Assembly: GCA_014843695.1 (NCBI GenBank)
Contig: CM026398.1
Span: forward strand, 48,201,579 to 48,265,578
Origin: Archivesica marissinica
Lineage: Eukaryota; Mollusca; Bivalvia; Venerida; Vesicomyidae
Direction of reading: 5' to 3'
Length of the DNA: 64,000 nucleotides
Shown here: one piece after another, positions 11,566-23,016 of the stretch
Layout: the number at the start of each line of letters is the position of its first letter
How positions within the stretch are numbered: the first letter of the stretch is position 1
Notes under the pieces: generated by a model
Seen by the model: the letters and a program-made list of their open reading frames with translations, nothing else
What the model was told of the DNA's origin: nothing
The model's database searches: none
Translations under genes and position numbers: made by a program

Positions 11566-12318
11566 ATAGAGTGGTGGAACCTATGCTCGGCGTAAATCCC
11601 ACCAGTATAAAATGTTAATTGCACTTGACGTATATTGACGTATTATTTTCTCAGGTCGTGAAAACAACTTTCAAAAAACTTTTGTTGACAGCTCTAGCCT
11701 CATCATGTAACATTGCTGCTCAATACAGCTATAGCAATGTGTCGTGTCGGCACCCGTTTATATGGGGAACTCAAGACTTCAGGGCACCTATGCACAGCGT
11801 TTTTTTATTTATCCACCATAACTTGTTGAATATCTTATTTTGATATAGTACATTAGTCGGTGAACAGGCGTCGATATATTTTGCCTATTCAGTCAAATAA
11901 ATATATTTTAACACCGAGACTATTAATTGGGCCGTATTGAGCTTCTGTCATTTTGCCAGAAGTTAAAAATCGACAGACTGGAACCCAGTACATCAAAATT
12001 GAATAAAAACACTTATTGGTCTTAATGGTATAGAAACTATTTTTCGGGTTAGGTGTAGATTTTTTAAATTCAGATAGCTACATGAATTGCTCATACACCG
12101 TATCAGTTTCGGTGGAAATATTCTCCCAATTATTTGTTTGTTTATATGTGACAGTTGCATCAGGATACCGATACATGCAACGGAATGCTATTGAACCATG
12201 CTTCAGCTCAGTCAGCGATTTTAGCCTAGATCTATATAAATATTTTAAATACTGTATTGGTAATAGGACAAATACGCCGAGCCTAGGAATACGCCGAGCA
12301 TAGGTTCCACCACTCTAC
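11566..12318. mobile_element. Non-autonomous DNA transposon, 27-bp TIRs
   Basis: Inverted repeats at 11568-11594 and 12290-12316 match over 27 bases and include 'gtggtggaacctatgctcgg'. A second partial copy of the terminal motif ('tacgccgagcctagg') lies just inside the right end. The ~750-bp interior has only short unrelated open frames and no transposase motif. The target duplication is unclear, so the superfamily is not assigned. Confidence 0.75.
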
Positions 12319-12509
12319 AGCCATTACAGGGCCCACTCTGGAGCATTGTCATACAACGTCAGTTTGTTGTGGTGGAGAAGACCACCCACATGGCGAGTTC
12401 TAACAAGTGTGTTAGACTGTTCAAACACGGATTTTAAGAATTTGGAAACCGTGTAGTTAAGGTTGAAACCTATTAGTATTATATTGTATTGTATTTCGGC
12501 GTGGATAGA

Positions 12510-12715
12510 ACATTGGCCCAGATAGCTCAGTTGGTAGTCCTATAAATAAGACCTCTACATAAAAAATGTTCCTGTTATTTTTGAAAAATGCCTGGATAGT
12601 AAAATGTTACATTTTTCAAGTCTAAATATTTGGACTAGCTCAGTTGGTAGAACTGTCCGACTAGTGTTCTAGAGGTCGTGAGTGAGTCCTACGTCGGGTA
12701 ACTAACTTTTCCGCT
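12510..12715 (+). mobile_element. Two tRNA-like SINE heads, fragmentary
   Basis: 'ggcccagatagctcagttgg' at about 12517 and 'ggactagctcagttggtaga' at about 12631 both carry an A-box-type motif. The second continues through 'gtccgactagtgttctagag' and a weak B box. The first breaks off after 'ggtag'. They look like pieces of one SINE family separated by about 95 bp of other sequence. Not functional tRNAs. Confidence 0.5.
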
Positions 12716-13227
12716 CTTTCTTTGCTTGGTCACTTTAATATGTAGGGTGCACGTACATTTTTCTCAATAGCCGATATTGTAGCAATCTATGAGCAGAAAC
12801 CAAACATCAATATTACTTGAAACAGTTTTGGATAATGATACTTAGGCTACTTAGTGAACACAATTCAACGCTTCCTGGTTAAGTCGTACCCAAGTCGACT
12901 CGTACCCATTTTGGTCAACTCGTATTCATTTTTTGGTCAACTCGTACCCATCGCAAGTCAACTCGTACCCATTCCATATTTTGGCCCCAAAATGAGTACG
13001 AGTTGACCAAAAGCATGGGTACGAGTTGACAAGAAAACGTTAGGACAAGTCAACCCGTACTCACCCCATATCTTTATAGCTTAAATAATATAGATCTATA
13101 AAATGAGGAAATATGCACAAGAATCGCGTAAGAAATATCAACAAAATTTACCGCCACACTTAATTGCATTTGGTGTTAATCAGTGTGGCAGTTTCACTTT
13201 GGTGTTATAAGTATATATAAGTGTATA

Positions 13228-13425
13228 TAGATGGGACTTTAAACCGAGCTATCGTGTCAGTGTTGTACACCGTGCACGTAAAAGAACAATAGGAGACTCT
13301 GGAATGGGTCTCTGTCTGTATCATTGCACTATCCTCCAACAATCTAAAATGACTAATCTCTTCAGGAAGCGTCGCTCAAATAGGTAACCGGTAGAGACGG
13401 TAAATAAACGTAAAGCACACACGCA
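13228..13425 (+). mobile_element. SINE family A, head missing
   Basis: Body from 'gatgggactttaaaccgag' through 'accgtgcacgtaaaagaac', 'aatgggtctctgtctgtatc' and the tail 'cggtaaataaacgtaaa'. The tRNA-like head is absent. Confidence 0.85.
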
Positions 13426-13426
13426 T

Positions 13427-13512
13427 GTTCGATCCCCCGTCTGACCCTAATAAAATTAACTGTCTTTCAGATGAGACTTTAAACCGAGGTCTCGTGTCGG
13501 TACTCTCCTGCA
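13427..13512 (+). mobile_element. SINE family A, internal fragment
   Basis: Runs from the B box 'gttcgatcccccgtctgacc' to 'cgaggtctcgtgtcggtact' and then stops. It lies immediately after the previous copy, so the two are rearranged relative to a single element. Confidence 0.75.
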
Positions 13513-14655
13513 CTATAAGTAAATGTAAGAAAAAAGAAATTTAACTATATATCAAAGTAATATAAAGTTAGAAAATATCTAGATGTTTGTTATAAAGTCT
13601 ATATTTGTTATCATACTATTACTCAGAGCCTCAAATTATATTGTAAATGTATATATACATCATTTTGTCACGTTATTCATGATACGTGAGTAATAAAGGA
13701 TTTTAACTTGAATTTGACTTTGACATACCGTAAATAGGCAATTGCAATTTTGCAAATTATCAGAACAACTTGTTTATTGCAAATAAATGTGCCATGAAGT
13801 GACAGGCGCTACTGATTGATTGTGCTGGTCACTGATCGGAATACACTGATTGTGATTACAAGAAGTGTGACCGTCTCCTTGACCAGTAGCCAGTGATACA
13901 ATGAGTTAATCCAGTTATCTAATTATAGTCAATAATATACAATATAATTAATAACTAGTGTCTTAGGCTGTTGATAGGTAATTCATAGATAAAAATCCTT
14001 TCTACATAGATTATCTTTACAATTGAAAAACAAAACAAGTTCCAACATTTACATGCGTAATTTGCTCATATTAACCTAATTGGATGTTTTTTTTACCTTT
14101 GTGATATTTCAGAATATTAGCTAGTGTATCCTTCTATCTCTATGAGTTCTAGAGTGATGTGCTTTTCATTATGTTCGTTTTTGTCCTGGGATTGCACATG
14201 TACTATATTATCCTAACTTACCACCCAGAGTGATTCAGCCAGTAATCATTTTACAATCAATCAATCGAGACATTGTATTGGCAAAAACATTATACAATGC
14301 CAATTCATATATTGTCCATCCCCACCCTCATCTAGCCATACTATTTGATGTAATAACTCTAATAAAAGTGTTTCTTATTAGTATCGGCAAAACACAAGCA
14401 ATGGCGGTTATATACATATTTTAAGAAAAGTATGTAATAATTCAATCTATCTATTACATTATTGATGTTTTTTAATGTGTAGAAAATCAATCAATGGTCT
14501 GCAAATTACAGTCTGCAGGTTTAGACTGCGTTTTATACACCTATATTTAATAACAATAGTCTGCAAGTTGCAGTTTTATACACTGAAATCGCAGACTACA
14601 CGTTGCATAACATAATGCTTGAATGCAAACTGGAACATTTTAACATTGATATAGA
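13513..14655. other. Unassigned AT-rich interior of the 1.9-kb element
   Basis: No exon, RNA gene or tandem repeat recognised. The 64-codon frame at 14230-14424 has no recognisable domain and no support. Confidence 0.45.
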
Positions 14656-14782
14656 TAAAACATGGGTACGAGTTGACCAATTTCAAAAATGGGTACGAGT
14701 TGACCAATTTCAAAATGACTATGGGTACGAGTTGACCAAATTGGGTACGAGTTGACTTGGGTACGGGTTGACTTGGGTACAA
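14576..14782 (-). other. Open frame overlapping the motif cluster
   Basis: A 68-codon minus-strand frame whose C-terminal-proximal residues come from reading the reverse of the 14-bp motif cluster. Listed only to mark it as a by-product of the repeats, not a gene. Confidence 0.2.
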
Positions 14783-15144
14783 GTTGACGGAAGGCTAGCT
14801 TTTTTGGGGCACTTTAAATTACACCGTTTTACGAGATGGGCGATAACTCTTCACATTTCCGGTTCATAATGTTTGCTCGAAATAAATGGTGGTCACTGTT
14901 GGCGGCTGGCTTGTGTTTATCATACTTACTTTGGAAACTTCTTCAAAGTGGTTTCCTCGATTGAATTACAAAATTCATCAAAAGCCTTAAGGTAGCATAG
15001 GATACGTGCGAATTTCGGTCAAAAACTTTGTACAAGCTATCTATCTTTCTTTATTAGAATGTAATTAGCTTCGAAACTTTTATCAATTGTAGATTGTTTA
15101 CATTTGTAAACTATGTCGGAGCACGTTGCATTATGGTATACAAT

Positions 15145-15230
15145 GTGGCGTCCGTGGTCTAGGTGGTATCTAGAGCGTCGGATTTGGAATCGAGCAGTCC
15201 AAGTTCGATACTCAGTCAGGTCACTTATGT
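15145..15230 (+). mobile_element. tRNA-like head with palindromic 3' half
   Basis: 'ggcgtccgtggtctaggtgg' resembles an A-box half and 'aagttcgatactc' a B box. The 45 bases at 15186-15230 recur inverted at 15467-15511 with one mismatch. Before the foldback MITE inserted, this was a hairpin with a 3-base tip. Probably a SINE fragment with an inverted duplication. Confidence 0.55.
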
Positions 15231-15240
15231 AGTACATAAG

Positions 15241-15466
15241 CACAGGAACTTGAAATGTTATCCATAAGCCACCAAAGGTCTCTTACCTATATCCTAGGAC
15301 ACCCCCCTCTATTGAAATTATATCCATAAGCCACCAAAGGTCTCTTACCTATATCCTAGGACACCCCACTCTATTAAAAAAATTATTTTATTTAATAGAG
15401 GGGGGTGTCCTAGGATATAGGTAAGAGACCTTTGGTGGCTTATGGATAAAATTTCAAGTTCCTGTG
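15241..15466. mobile_element. Foldback MITE, copy 2
   Basis: 226 bp. Same CACAGGAACTTGAAAT termini as copy 1 and a 7-bp direct repeat ACATAAG (15234-15240, 15467-15473). The left arm is partly duplicated in tandem (second unit from about 15321), which explains the extra length. It sits at the tip of an older inverted repeat (15186-15230 and 15467-15511). Confidence 0.92.
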
Positions 15467-15519
15467 ACATAAGTGACCTGACTGAGTATCGAACTTGGAC
15501 TGTTCGATTCCTGCCATTG

Positions 15520-15820
15520 AGCAATGCTCCTCACACACATTGATTAGCACTGGTTAGCCGCTTAGATCGGCTAAGCATGACCAGGCAAACATTTCTAGGT
15601 CTCAGCAATTTTTTGACATTAATGGAACATACATACATACCAGTCTATACATTTTAATCTTAGAACTAGGGCAGCGATAATACTAAATCTATTTATACAA
15701 TTTCGATACTCGATATAACGTGGAAGTCATTATAACGATGTGGTAGGGCGTTCACTTCAGGAGCAAGGATCGCGGCTAGCTGGCGCCGTTATTATTGTGA
15801 CCATTTTATGTTCCACATGC
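15520..15820. other. Unassigned spacer
   Basis: Nothing recognisable apart from an imperfect small palindrome 'tggttagccgcttagatcgg' and a short 'catacatacatac' run. Confidence 0.45.
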
Positions 15821-15835
15821 TACATTATCTCCCCC

Positions 15836-16121
15836 ATACAGACGGATCTGTAGTCCAGTGGTAACACGCTGGACTGGTAACCCAGGGATCGCGGGTTCGA
15901 TCCCCCGTCTGACCATAATAAAATAAAAAATTATTTCAGGTGGGACTTTAAACCGAGGTCTCGTGTCGGTGCTTTACACCGTGCACGTAAAAGAACCAGA
16001 GGATACTCTGGAATGGGTCAATGTCTGTATCATTGCACAATCCTCCACAATTCTAAAATGACTAAAAAGAGGCGTCGCTCATATGGGCAACCGGTAGCGA
16101 CGATAAATAAATGTAATATAC
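15836..16121 (+). mobile_element. SINE family A, full length (tRNA-Thr-like head)
   Basis: The head folds as a tRNA: acceptor arms AGACGG and CCGTCT pair, the B box is 'gggttcgatccc', and the anticodon loop CTGGTAA gives anticodon GGT (threonine). The 200-bp body carries 'accgtgcacgtaaaagaacc' and ends with the tail 'aaccggtagcgacgataaat'. Imperfect 14-bp direct repeats ACATTATCTCyCCC flank it (15822-15835 and 16122-16135). Confidence 0.92.
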
Positions 16122-16339
16122 ACATTATCTCTCCCTCTGGATATTGATAAGTGGGTCGTCATTAAACGTACAATCGTGCGAATAATAGGGAATATTTTAG
16201 GTGAAACAGATTGAGAACACATCCCTATATTAATAGTAGTATGATGTATATACATATTATGTAGAAGATAAATGCTATTTTACATATAAAATGTTAATTC
16301 TCTAATAAATGTACATGTAACATACAGAAATAAATAATG

Positions 16340-16872
16340 TTTAAAGCGACATTACATCGCAAAAAGACAAAAAATGCATTGTTTACGTATACATACATTG
16401 CTACCACAAAGTATTCCGAATACATTCGAACACACAACTATTGAATCAATAAACCGTGTGTTTGTGGTCTACACACTTTCAAAAGTAAATGTAGGATTTC
16501 ATATACTAGTCATCCACGCTCTTGAATTAACATTTCTTTGTCATTGTAGTCAATACTAAACGCTTGATACTGTCGCTTAGAGATACTAAATGTAACTAAG
16601 ATTAGTAAATATTCATTCAGGCACCAATGTGAGACATAACGGTAACTCTGTAACATAGTCTCGTTATTCGGGATACACAGGTTGTATTACGCATGTATGT
16701 CGACCCTGTTTTTATTGTTTTGTTATGTCAACAAACCGCGTATACAACGCTTGTTTATTAGTTGAAATATGCAGTTTTTGATGCAAATATTAAAAAAAAA
16801 AAAAGATACGATATAATAGGAAATTACATTCTGTATAAAGTCGCGTTTTCACTGATGTAGTGTCGCTTTAAA
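16340..16872. mobile_element. ~530-bp MITE, family M530, copy 1
   Basis: Terminal inverted repeats TTTAAAGCGACAyTACATC at both ends (one mismatch). The A/T-rich interior includes a 13-A run. Related copies at 53748-54110 and 60912-61392 show this is a dispersed family. The 61-codon frame at 16374-16559 lies inside and is non-coding. The duplication could be TTAA or TA; the copies do not decide. Confidence 0.85.
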
Positions 16873-16961
16873 CTAAGATCAATGTTAATTTATGTCACAA
16901 CTATATCATACCTTATACAGTTGTACACGCAGATTTTATTATGTATACATAAGAAAGCTCG

Positions 16962-17076
16962 CAGTTAAATACCCTGGAGGTGGTGGATTGTAAATTTTGT
17001 TAATTAAGTTGGGTGCTTGAATTAAAGGCCTTCGGATTCAATTGTTTTCAAGTCCCGCCTGCTGGGTATTTAACTG
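16962..17076. mobile_element. 115-bp mini-element with 13-bp inverted ends
   Basis: CAGTTAAATACCC at the left and its complement GGGTATTTAACTG at the right. There is no clear target duplication and no second copy in this window. Confidence 0.45.
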
Positions 17077-17753
17077 GTTGTTTTTAATTCTTAATTGCAT
17101 ACAAAAACGTTGACGTTTGCAACGCTAGGCAGGGGCATCTACTCAATTATGACAGGAACGTAGATCAAACAGATCCTGGTATTTTTGTCAGTGTTTATAA
17201 TTATTTTCTTGAAAAGTTCGAATTACTATATAAGAATATTACAACTTTGAGTTCAGTACAAGACAACATAATCCGGTCTCCTGATAAAACCTAAAGTATA
17301 AAAAAGTTATTCCCCTTTGATAATGAACAGCCATTTGCAGTAAAATGTATCGCAACCTTTGACACACAATAAAACCGACAAGCAGTAAATCAGAAAGTAA
17401 GTTATCCCCTGAAATACATGTCCTTTTTCTCAAAATGTTTGATTTGTTTTTAACCATCAATCAACACCATAATCAAATAAATGAACGTGTGATTACCGAT
17501 ACTGTTTTGCAATTTTCTGTTGTAGTTTCCGGTTTAGAAATTATTTTGCAATAATAAATTTTCATAATAAATAACTGAATGAATATGAGTCATACTGACA
17601 AGCCAAATGATTAAGGTAGCACAAAACAATCGTATGTGTTTCTAAAAACATAAATAATTTCCATATCATGATATAGGACATATAGGTAAGTAATTGTTAG
17701 GTTTATTGAACGGTGTTGAATCCTGACAGTTGTGAGCAAAGGTGGGATCTGCA
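17077..17753. other. Unassigned AT-rich spacer
   Basis: Short open frames only. The 73-codon minus frame at 17239-17460 has no recognisable domain or splice context. Confidence 0.45.
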
Positions 17754-17767
17754 TGTTGGGGGATTGT

Positions 17768-18074
17768 GTGTGTTTTACGTTTATTTATCGCCGCTACCGG
17801 TTGCCCATTTGAGCAAAGCCTCCTGAAGAGATTAGACATTTTAGATTTTTAGAAGATAGTGAAATGATACAGACAGAGACCCATTCCTGAGTTTCCTCTG
17901 GTTCTTTTACGTGCACGGTGTACAGCACTGATACGAGACCTCAGTTTAACATCCCATCTGAAAGACTGTTAATTTTATTATGGTCAGACGGGGATCGAAC
18001 CTGCGATCCCTGGATCGAACCTGCAATCCCTGGATTACCAGTCCACCGTGCTACCATTGAACTACAGATCATTG
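17768..18074 (-). mobile_element. SINE family A, minus strand
   Basis: Full-length inverted copy with tail, body and tRNA-like head. Near-identical 14-bp direct repeats TGTTGGGGGAyTGT at 17754-17767 and 18075-18088. The B-box region is locally duplicated ('gatcgaacctgc' twice). Confidence 0.9.
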
Positions 18075-18302
18075 TGTTGGGGGACTGTCATAAAATGTCT
18101 TATTTTAGTGTCCTGGAGCCTCAACTAACAAAACACTAGTATACTAGGAGATGTTAAGACCAGTAAAAAGAAGGTCAAAGACAAAAGTTAAATAACACCT
18201 ACATTGTATGTCCATCCATAACTCCAGTATTGCTCAACCTTCTGGCATCCTGACAAGAATCCCTCACCTTTAAAGTAGAAAAAATGCATAGATCAGCTGC
18301 AT

Positions 18303-18590
18303 CACAGATGGGTCAGGATATCCAGTGGTTAGTTTGTGGGACTGTGAATCCAGGGATCACAGGTTCGATCCCCAGTCTGACACTAATAATATTAACAATC
18401 TTTCATTTGGGACTTTAAGCTGAGGTCTCATGTCGGTACTTCACACCGTCCAAGTAAAAGAACCAGAGGAGACTCTGGAATGGGTCTCTGTCTCTATCGT
18501 TGCACTATCCTCCAAAATCTTAAATAACTAATTAGATCAAGGAGGCGTCGCTAATATGGGCAACCGGTAGCATCGATAAATCACACATCA
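18303..18590 (+). mobile_element. SINE family A, diverged
   Basis: Degenerate head ('gggtcaggatatccagtggt'), B box 'aggttcgatccccagtctga', body and tail 'gggcaaccggtagcatcgat'. More substituted than the other copies, so older. Confidence 0.85.
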
Positions 18591-18802
18591 GCCACATGCT
18601 ATATCTGCAATATCTATTTCTACGTTATACTGCCAAACAATCAATTCTGATTATGACTCGTACCTGAAACGAGCATGCTTCCACTGCACTGTCGCGACTT
18701 CTACAATGTCTACAACTATTGAATGAAGGCACATAACCAAATACCCTCAACTTGTAAATACATGAATAACGACGCATAGAGTCATCCTTCATATATATGA
18801 GA

Positions 18803-21778
18803 CATGGTATGCATCGATCACAACCATCTATATATGATACATGGTATGTGTCACTCACAACCATCTATATATGGTACATGGTATGTGTCGCTCACAACCA
18901 TCTATATATGATGCATGCATGGTATGCATCGATCACAACCATCTATATATGGTACATGGTATGTGTCGCTCACAACCATCTATATATGATGCATGCATGG
19001 TATGCATCGATCACAACCATCTATATATGGTACATGGTATGTGTCGCTCACAACCATCTATATATGATGCATGGTATGTGTCGCTCACAACCATCTATAT
19101 ATGATACATTGTATGCGTCGATCACAACCATCTATATATGATACATGGTATGCATCGATCACAACCATCTATATATGATACATGCATGGTATGCGTCGAT
19201 CACAACCATCTATATATGATACATGCATGGTATGCGTCGATCACAACCATCTATATATGATACATGCATGGTATGCGTCGATCACAACCATCTATATATG
19301 ATACATGGTATGCGTCGATCACAACCATCTATATATGGTACATGGTATGCATCGATCACAACCATCTATATATGATACATGCATGGTATGCGTCGATCAC
19401 AACCATCTATATATGATGCATGCATGGTATGTGTCGATCACAACCATCTATATATGATACATGGTATGCATCGATCACAACCATCTATATATGATGCATG
19501 CATGGTATGCATCGATCACAACCATCTATATATGATACATGGTATGTGTCGATCACAACCATCTATATATGGTACATGGTATGCATCGATCACAACCATC
19601 TATATATGGCATGCATGGTATGCGTCGATCACAACCATCTATATATGATACATGGTATGCATCGATCACAACCATCTATATATGGTACATGGTATGCGTC
19701 GATCACAACCATCTATATATGGTACATGGTATGCGTCGATCACAACCATCTATATATGGTACATGGTATGTGTCGATCACAACCATCTATATATGATACA
19801 TGGTATGTGTCGATCACAACCATCTATATATGGTGCATGCATGGTATGCGTCGATCACAACCATCTATATATGATACATGGTATGCGTCGATCACAACCA
19901 TCTATATATGATACATGGTATGTGTCGATCACAACCATCTATATATGGTACATGGTATGTGTCGCTCACAACCATCTATATATGATACATGGTATGCATC
20001 GATCACAACCATCTATATATGATGCATGGTATGCATCGATCACAACCATCTATATATGGTACATGGTATGTGTCGATCACAACCATCTATATATGGTACA
20101 TGGTATGTGTCGATCACAACCATCTATATATGGTACATGGTATGTGTCGCTCACAACCATCTATATATGATACATGGTATGTGTCGATCACAACCATCTA
20201 TATATGATACATGGTATGCATCGATCACAACCATCTATATATGGTACATGGTATGTGTCGCTCACAACCATCTATATATGATACATGGTATGCGTCGATC
20301 ACAACCATCTATATATGGTACATGGTATGCGTCGATCACAACCATCTATATATGATACATGGTATGCGTCGATCACAACCATCTATATATGATACATGGT
20401 ATGCGTCGATCACAACCATCTATATATGATACATGGTATGCGTCGATCACAACCATCTATATATGATGCATGCATGGTATGCATCGATCACAACCATCTA
20501 TATATGATGCATGCATGGTATGCGTCGATCACAACCATCTATATATGATACATGGTATGCATCGATCACAACCATCTATATATGATGCATGCATGGTATG
20601 CATCGATCACAACCATCTATATATGATGCATGCATGGTATGCGTCGATCACAACCATCTATATATTATACATGGTATGCATCGATCACAACCATCTATAT
20701 ATGATACATGGTATGCGTCGATCACAACCATCTATATATGGTACATGGTATGCATCGATCACAACCATCTATATATGATGCATGTATGGTATGTGTCGAT
20801 CACAACCATCTATATATGATACATGGTATGCATCGATCACAACCATCTATATATGATACATGGTATGCGTCGATCACAACCATCTATATATGATACATGC
20901 ATGGTATGCATCGATCACAACCATCTATATATGATACATGGTATGCGTCGATCACAACCATCTATATATGATGCATGCATGGTATGCGTCGATCACAACC
21001 ATCTATATATGATGCATGCATGGTATGCGTCGATCACAACCATCTATATATGATGCATGCATGGTATGCGTCGATCACAACCATCTATATATGATGCATG
21101 CATGGTATGCGTCGATCACAACCATCTATATATGGTACATGGTATGTGTCGCTCACAACCATCTATATATGGTACATGGTATGCATTGATCACAACCATC
21201 TATATATGATACATGGTATGCATTGATCACAACCATCTATATATGGTACATGGTATGCGTCGATCACAACCATCTATATATGGTACATGGTATGCGTCGA
21301 TCACAACCATCTATATATGGTACATGGTATGTGTCGATCACAACCATCTATATATGATACATGGTATGTGTCGATCACAACCATCTATATATGGTGCATG
21401 CATGGTATGCGTCGATCACAACCATCTATATATGATACATGGTATGCGTCGATCACAACCATCTATATATGATACATGGTATGTGTCGATCACAACCATC
21501 TATATATGGTACATGGTATGTGTCGCTCACAACCATCTATATATGATACATGGTATGCATCGATCACAACCATCTATATATGATGCATGGTATGCATCGA
21601 TCACAACCATCTATATATGGTACATGGTATGTGTCGATCACAACCATCTATATATGGTACATGGTATGTGTCGATCACAACCATCTATATATGGTACATG
21701 GTATGTGTCGCTCACAACCATCTATATATGATACATGGTATGTGTCGATCACAACCATCTATATATGATACATGGTAT
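18803..21778. repeat. 37/41-bp satellite, left segment
   Basis: Unit is built on 'catggtatgcatcgatcaca' and 'accatctatatatgatacat', 37 bp, or 41 bp with an extra 'atgc' making 'gatgcatgcatgg'. Variant positions are gcatcgat/gcgtcgat/gtgtcgat/gtgtcgct and gata/ggta. A block of at least 550 bp recurs with an offset of 1561 bp (19652-20207 and 21213-21768), so the array has grown by block duplication. Repeated 'YMVCIDHNHLYM'-type open frames are by-products. Confidence 0.97.
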
Positions 21779-23016
21779 CAGGGTTGGCCGGGAAATACCG
21801 GGGGTGGGAAATACTTTCGCCCCGGGAAATAAGCCCAGAAGTGGGAAATACCGGGAAATACCGGGAAATAAGATTATGTGTCTTCCAAACACGTTTTTTG
21901 CTCATTTTTATGCATTGCTACCACTCTATAAGTGCTTAAACTATTTCGTCCCTGCCAGGGGTACTCATCAGGTGGCATCATTGGCAACCACAACAGTTTT
22001 TTTTGGGTTTTATTGTTTTTTTTTGTTTTTTTTTATTTTATTGTTTTTTTTTTCATTTATTTTTTCGTTTTTCTTGTTGGAATGTTTCTTCAGCCAGTAG
22101 TCTGTCTTCACCAGTCGATTTCCTCGCTACCTCTCAGGAAGCAGTAGCATAGCACCAGCTTCGCTGCTTTCTCAACGCCCAGTCTGTTGCGTAGTTTCGT
22201 CTGTATGATGCCGAAGTTGGAGAACACACGTTCAATGGCGGCTGAACTTGCTGGCAGTACCATCAATTTCCTGGCGAGCTGACTGAAGTCTTTGGTGATC
22301 ACGCCCGACCTCTCCACACATGACCACCATACAGCTGGCTTCGAGTTGTTGATGGAGGATTCCTGTTGTAGCACCTTAGGAATTGGCAGTGTCTCGGACA
22401 TGTAGTTGAGGAGTTCGGGTACAAGTTCCGGCTTGGTCTCATGAAGAAGCTCCTGGGCACTGGTGACGTGTTGAAATTGTGTACAAACAAACAGTGTGGG
22501 TCATCTCAAATTATGATTCTGACTTCTTTAATAACTAATTGATTATTTTAATAATACAGCTATATTATGAACACATTTCAGGGATAATCCTAAAAACATT
22601 TGCATTTTGCCTACTACATTAAACATTTAAAATACCTCCAATAAATGTATGTATAAACTCCTTAAACTGTGTTTGTATACAATGTATATTAGAGTAATAA
22701 TGAACAGTCTCAATAATGTTAGATCTCTAACATTTATATAAAGATTATAAGCAATGCGTAAATGCCACTATGAATGCCTGTATTTTTCGTCATATTCTTC
22801 AAAAGCAGTTCATTTTCATCCTGCACACATGATACTACAATCAGTACACCGGGTAATAGAAATTGTATGGTATATATACCTGTATTTACCACCAAAATCA
22901 TCCAAATTCTTATTTCCCGGTATCCAAATTCTTATTTCCCAGTATTTCCCAGTATTTCCCGGTATTTCCCGCCGTCCCGGGAAATACTCTTATTTCCCGG
23001 GAAATTGCCAACCCTG
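21779..23016 (-). mobile_element. hAT DNA transposon, internally deleted
   Basis: 1238 bp. Starts CAGGGTTGGC and ends GCCAACCCTG, typical hAT termini, with subterminal clusters of 'gggaaata' at both ends. Perfect 8-bp target duplication CATGGTAT (21771-21778, 23017-23024), the hAT hallmark, lies inside the 37-bp satellite. Only the transposase C-terminus remains (minus strand). A poly-T-rich stretch spans about 21990-22070. The intact target duplication suggests an insertion recent relative to array turnover. Confidence 0.95.
22108..22459 (-). pseudogene. hAT transposase C-terminal remnant (dimerisation domain)
   Basis: Last exon-like open frame of the transposase, ending in a stop at 22108. 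Upstream the frame stays open to an AG at 22460 ('cacgtcaccag'), which may be a splice acceptor. The peptide has the hAT dimerisation signature: 'LARKLMVLPASSAAIERVFS' followed by 'RNRLGVEKAAKLV'. The N-terminal BED zinc finger and the RNase-H-like catalytic part are missing, since the element has little room for them. It cannot catalyse transposition; the element could move only with a transposase supplied in trans. Confidence 0.85.

Larger units (their letters stand above)
12872..14795. mobile_element. ~1.9-kb element bounded by opposed clusters of a 14-bp motif
   Basis: The left cluster (12872-13060) has several copies of 'gtcaactcgtaccca', plus two in the opposite sense at about 12993-13030. 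The right cluster (14661-14793) has six copies in the opposite sense ('gggtacgagttgac'). The outermost ends also pair (left 'cttcctggttaagtcgtacc', right complement 'cttccgtcaacttgtaccc'). This is the architecture of a non-autonomous DNA transposon with repetitive terminal inverted repeats. The interior holds SINE A fragments and non-coding AT-rich DNA; the short open frames in it look random. Target duplication not found. Superfamily unknown. Confidence 0.55.

Noticed and set aside
15840..15912. True tRNA-Thr(GGT) gene
   Set aside because: The head folds, but it is followed by a SINE body and tail, is flanked by target duplications, lacks a proper T-run terminator and recurs in many degraded copies.
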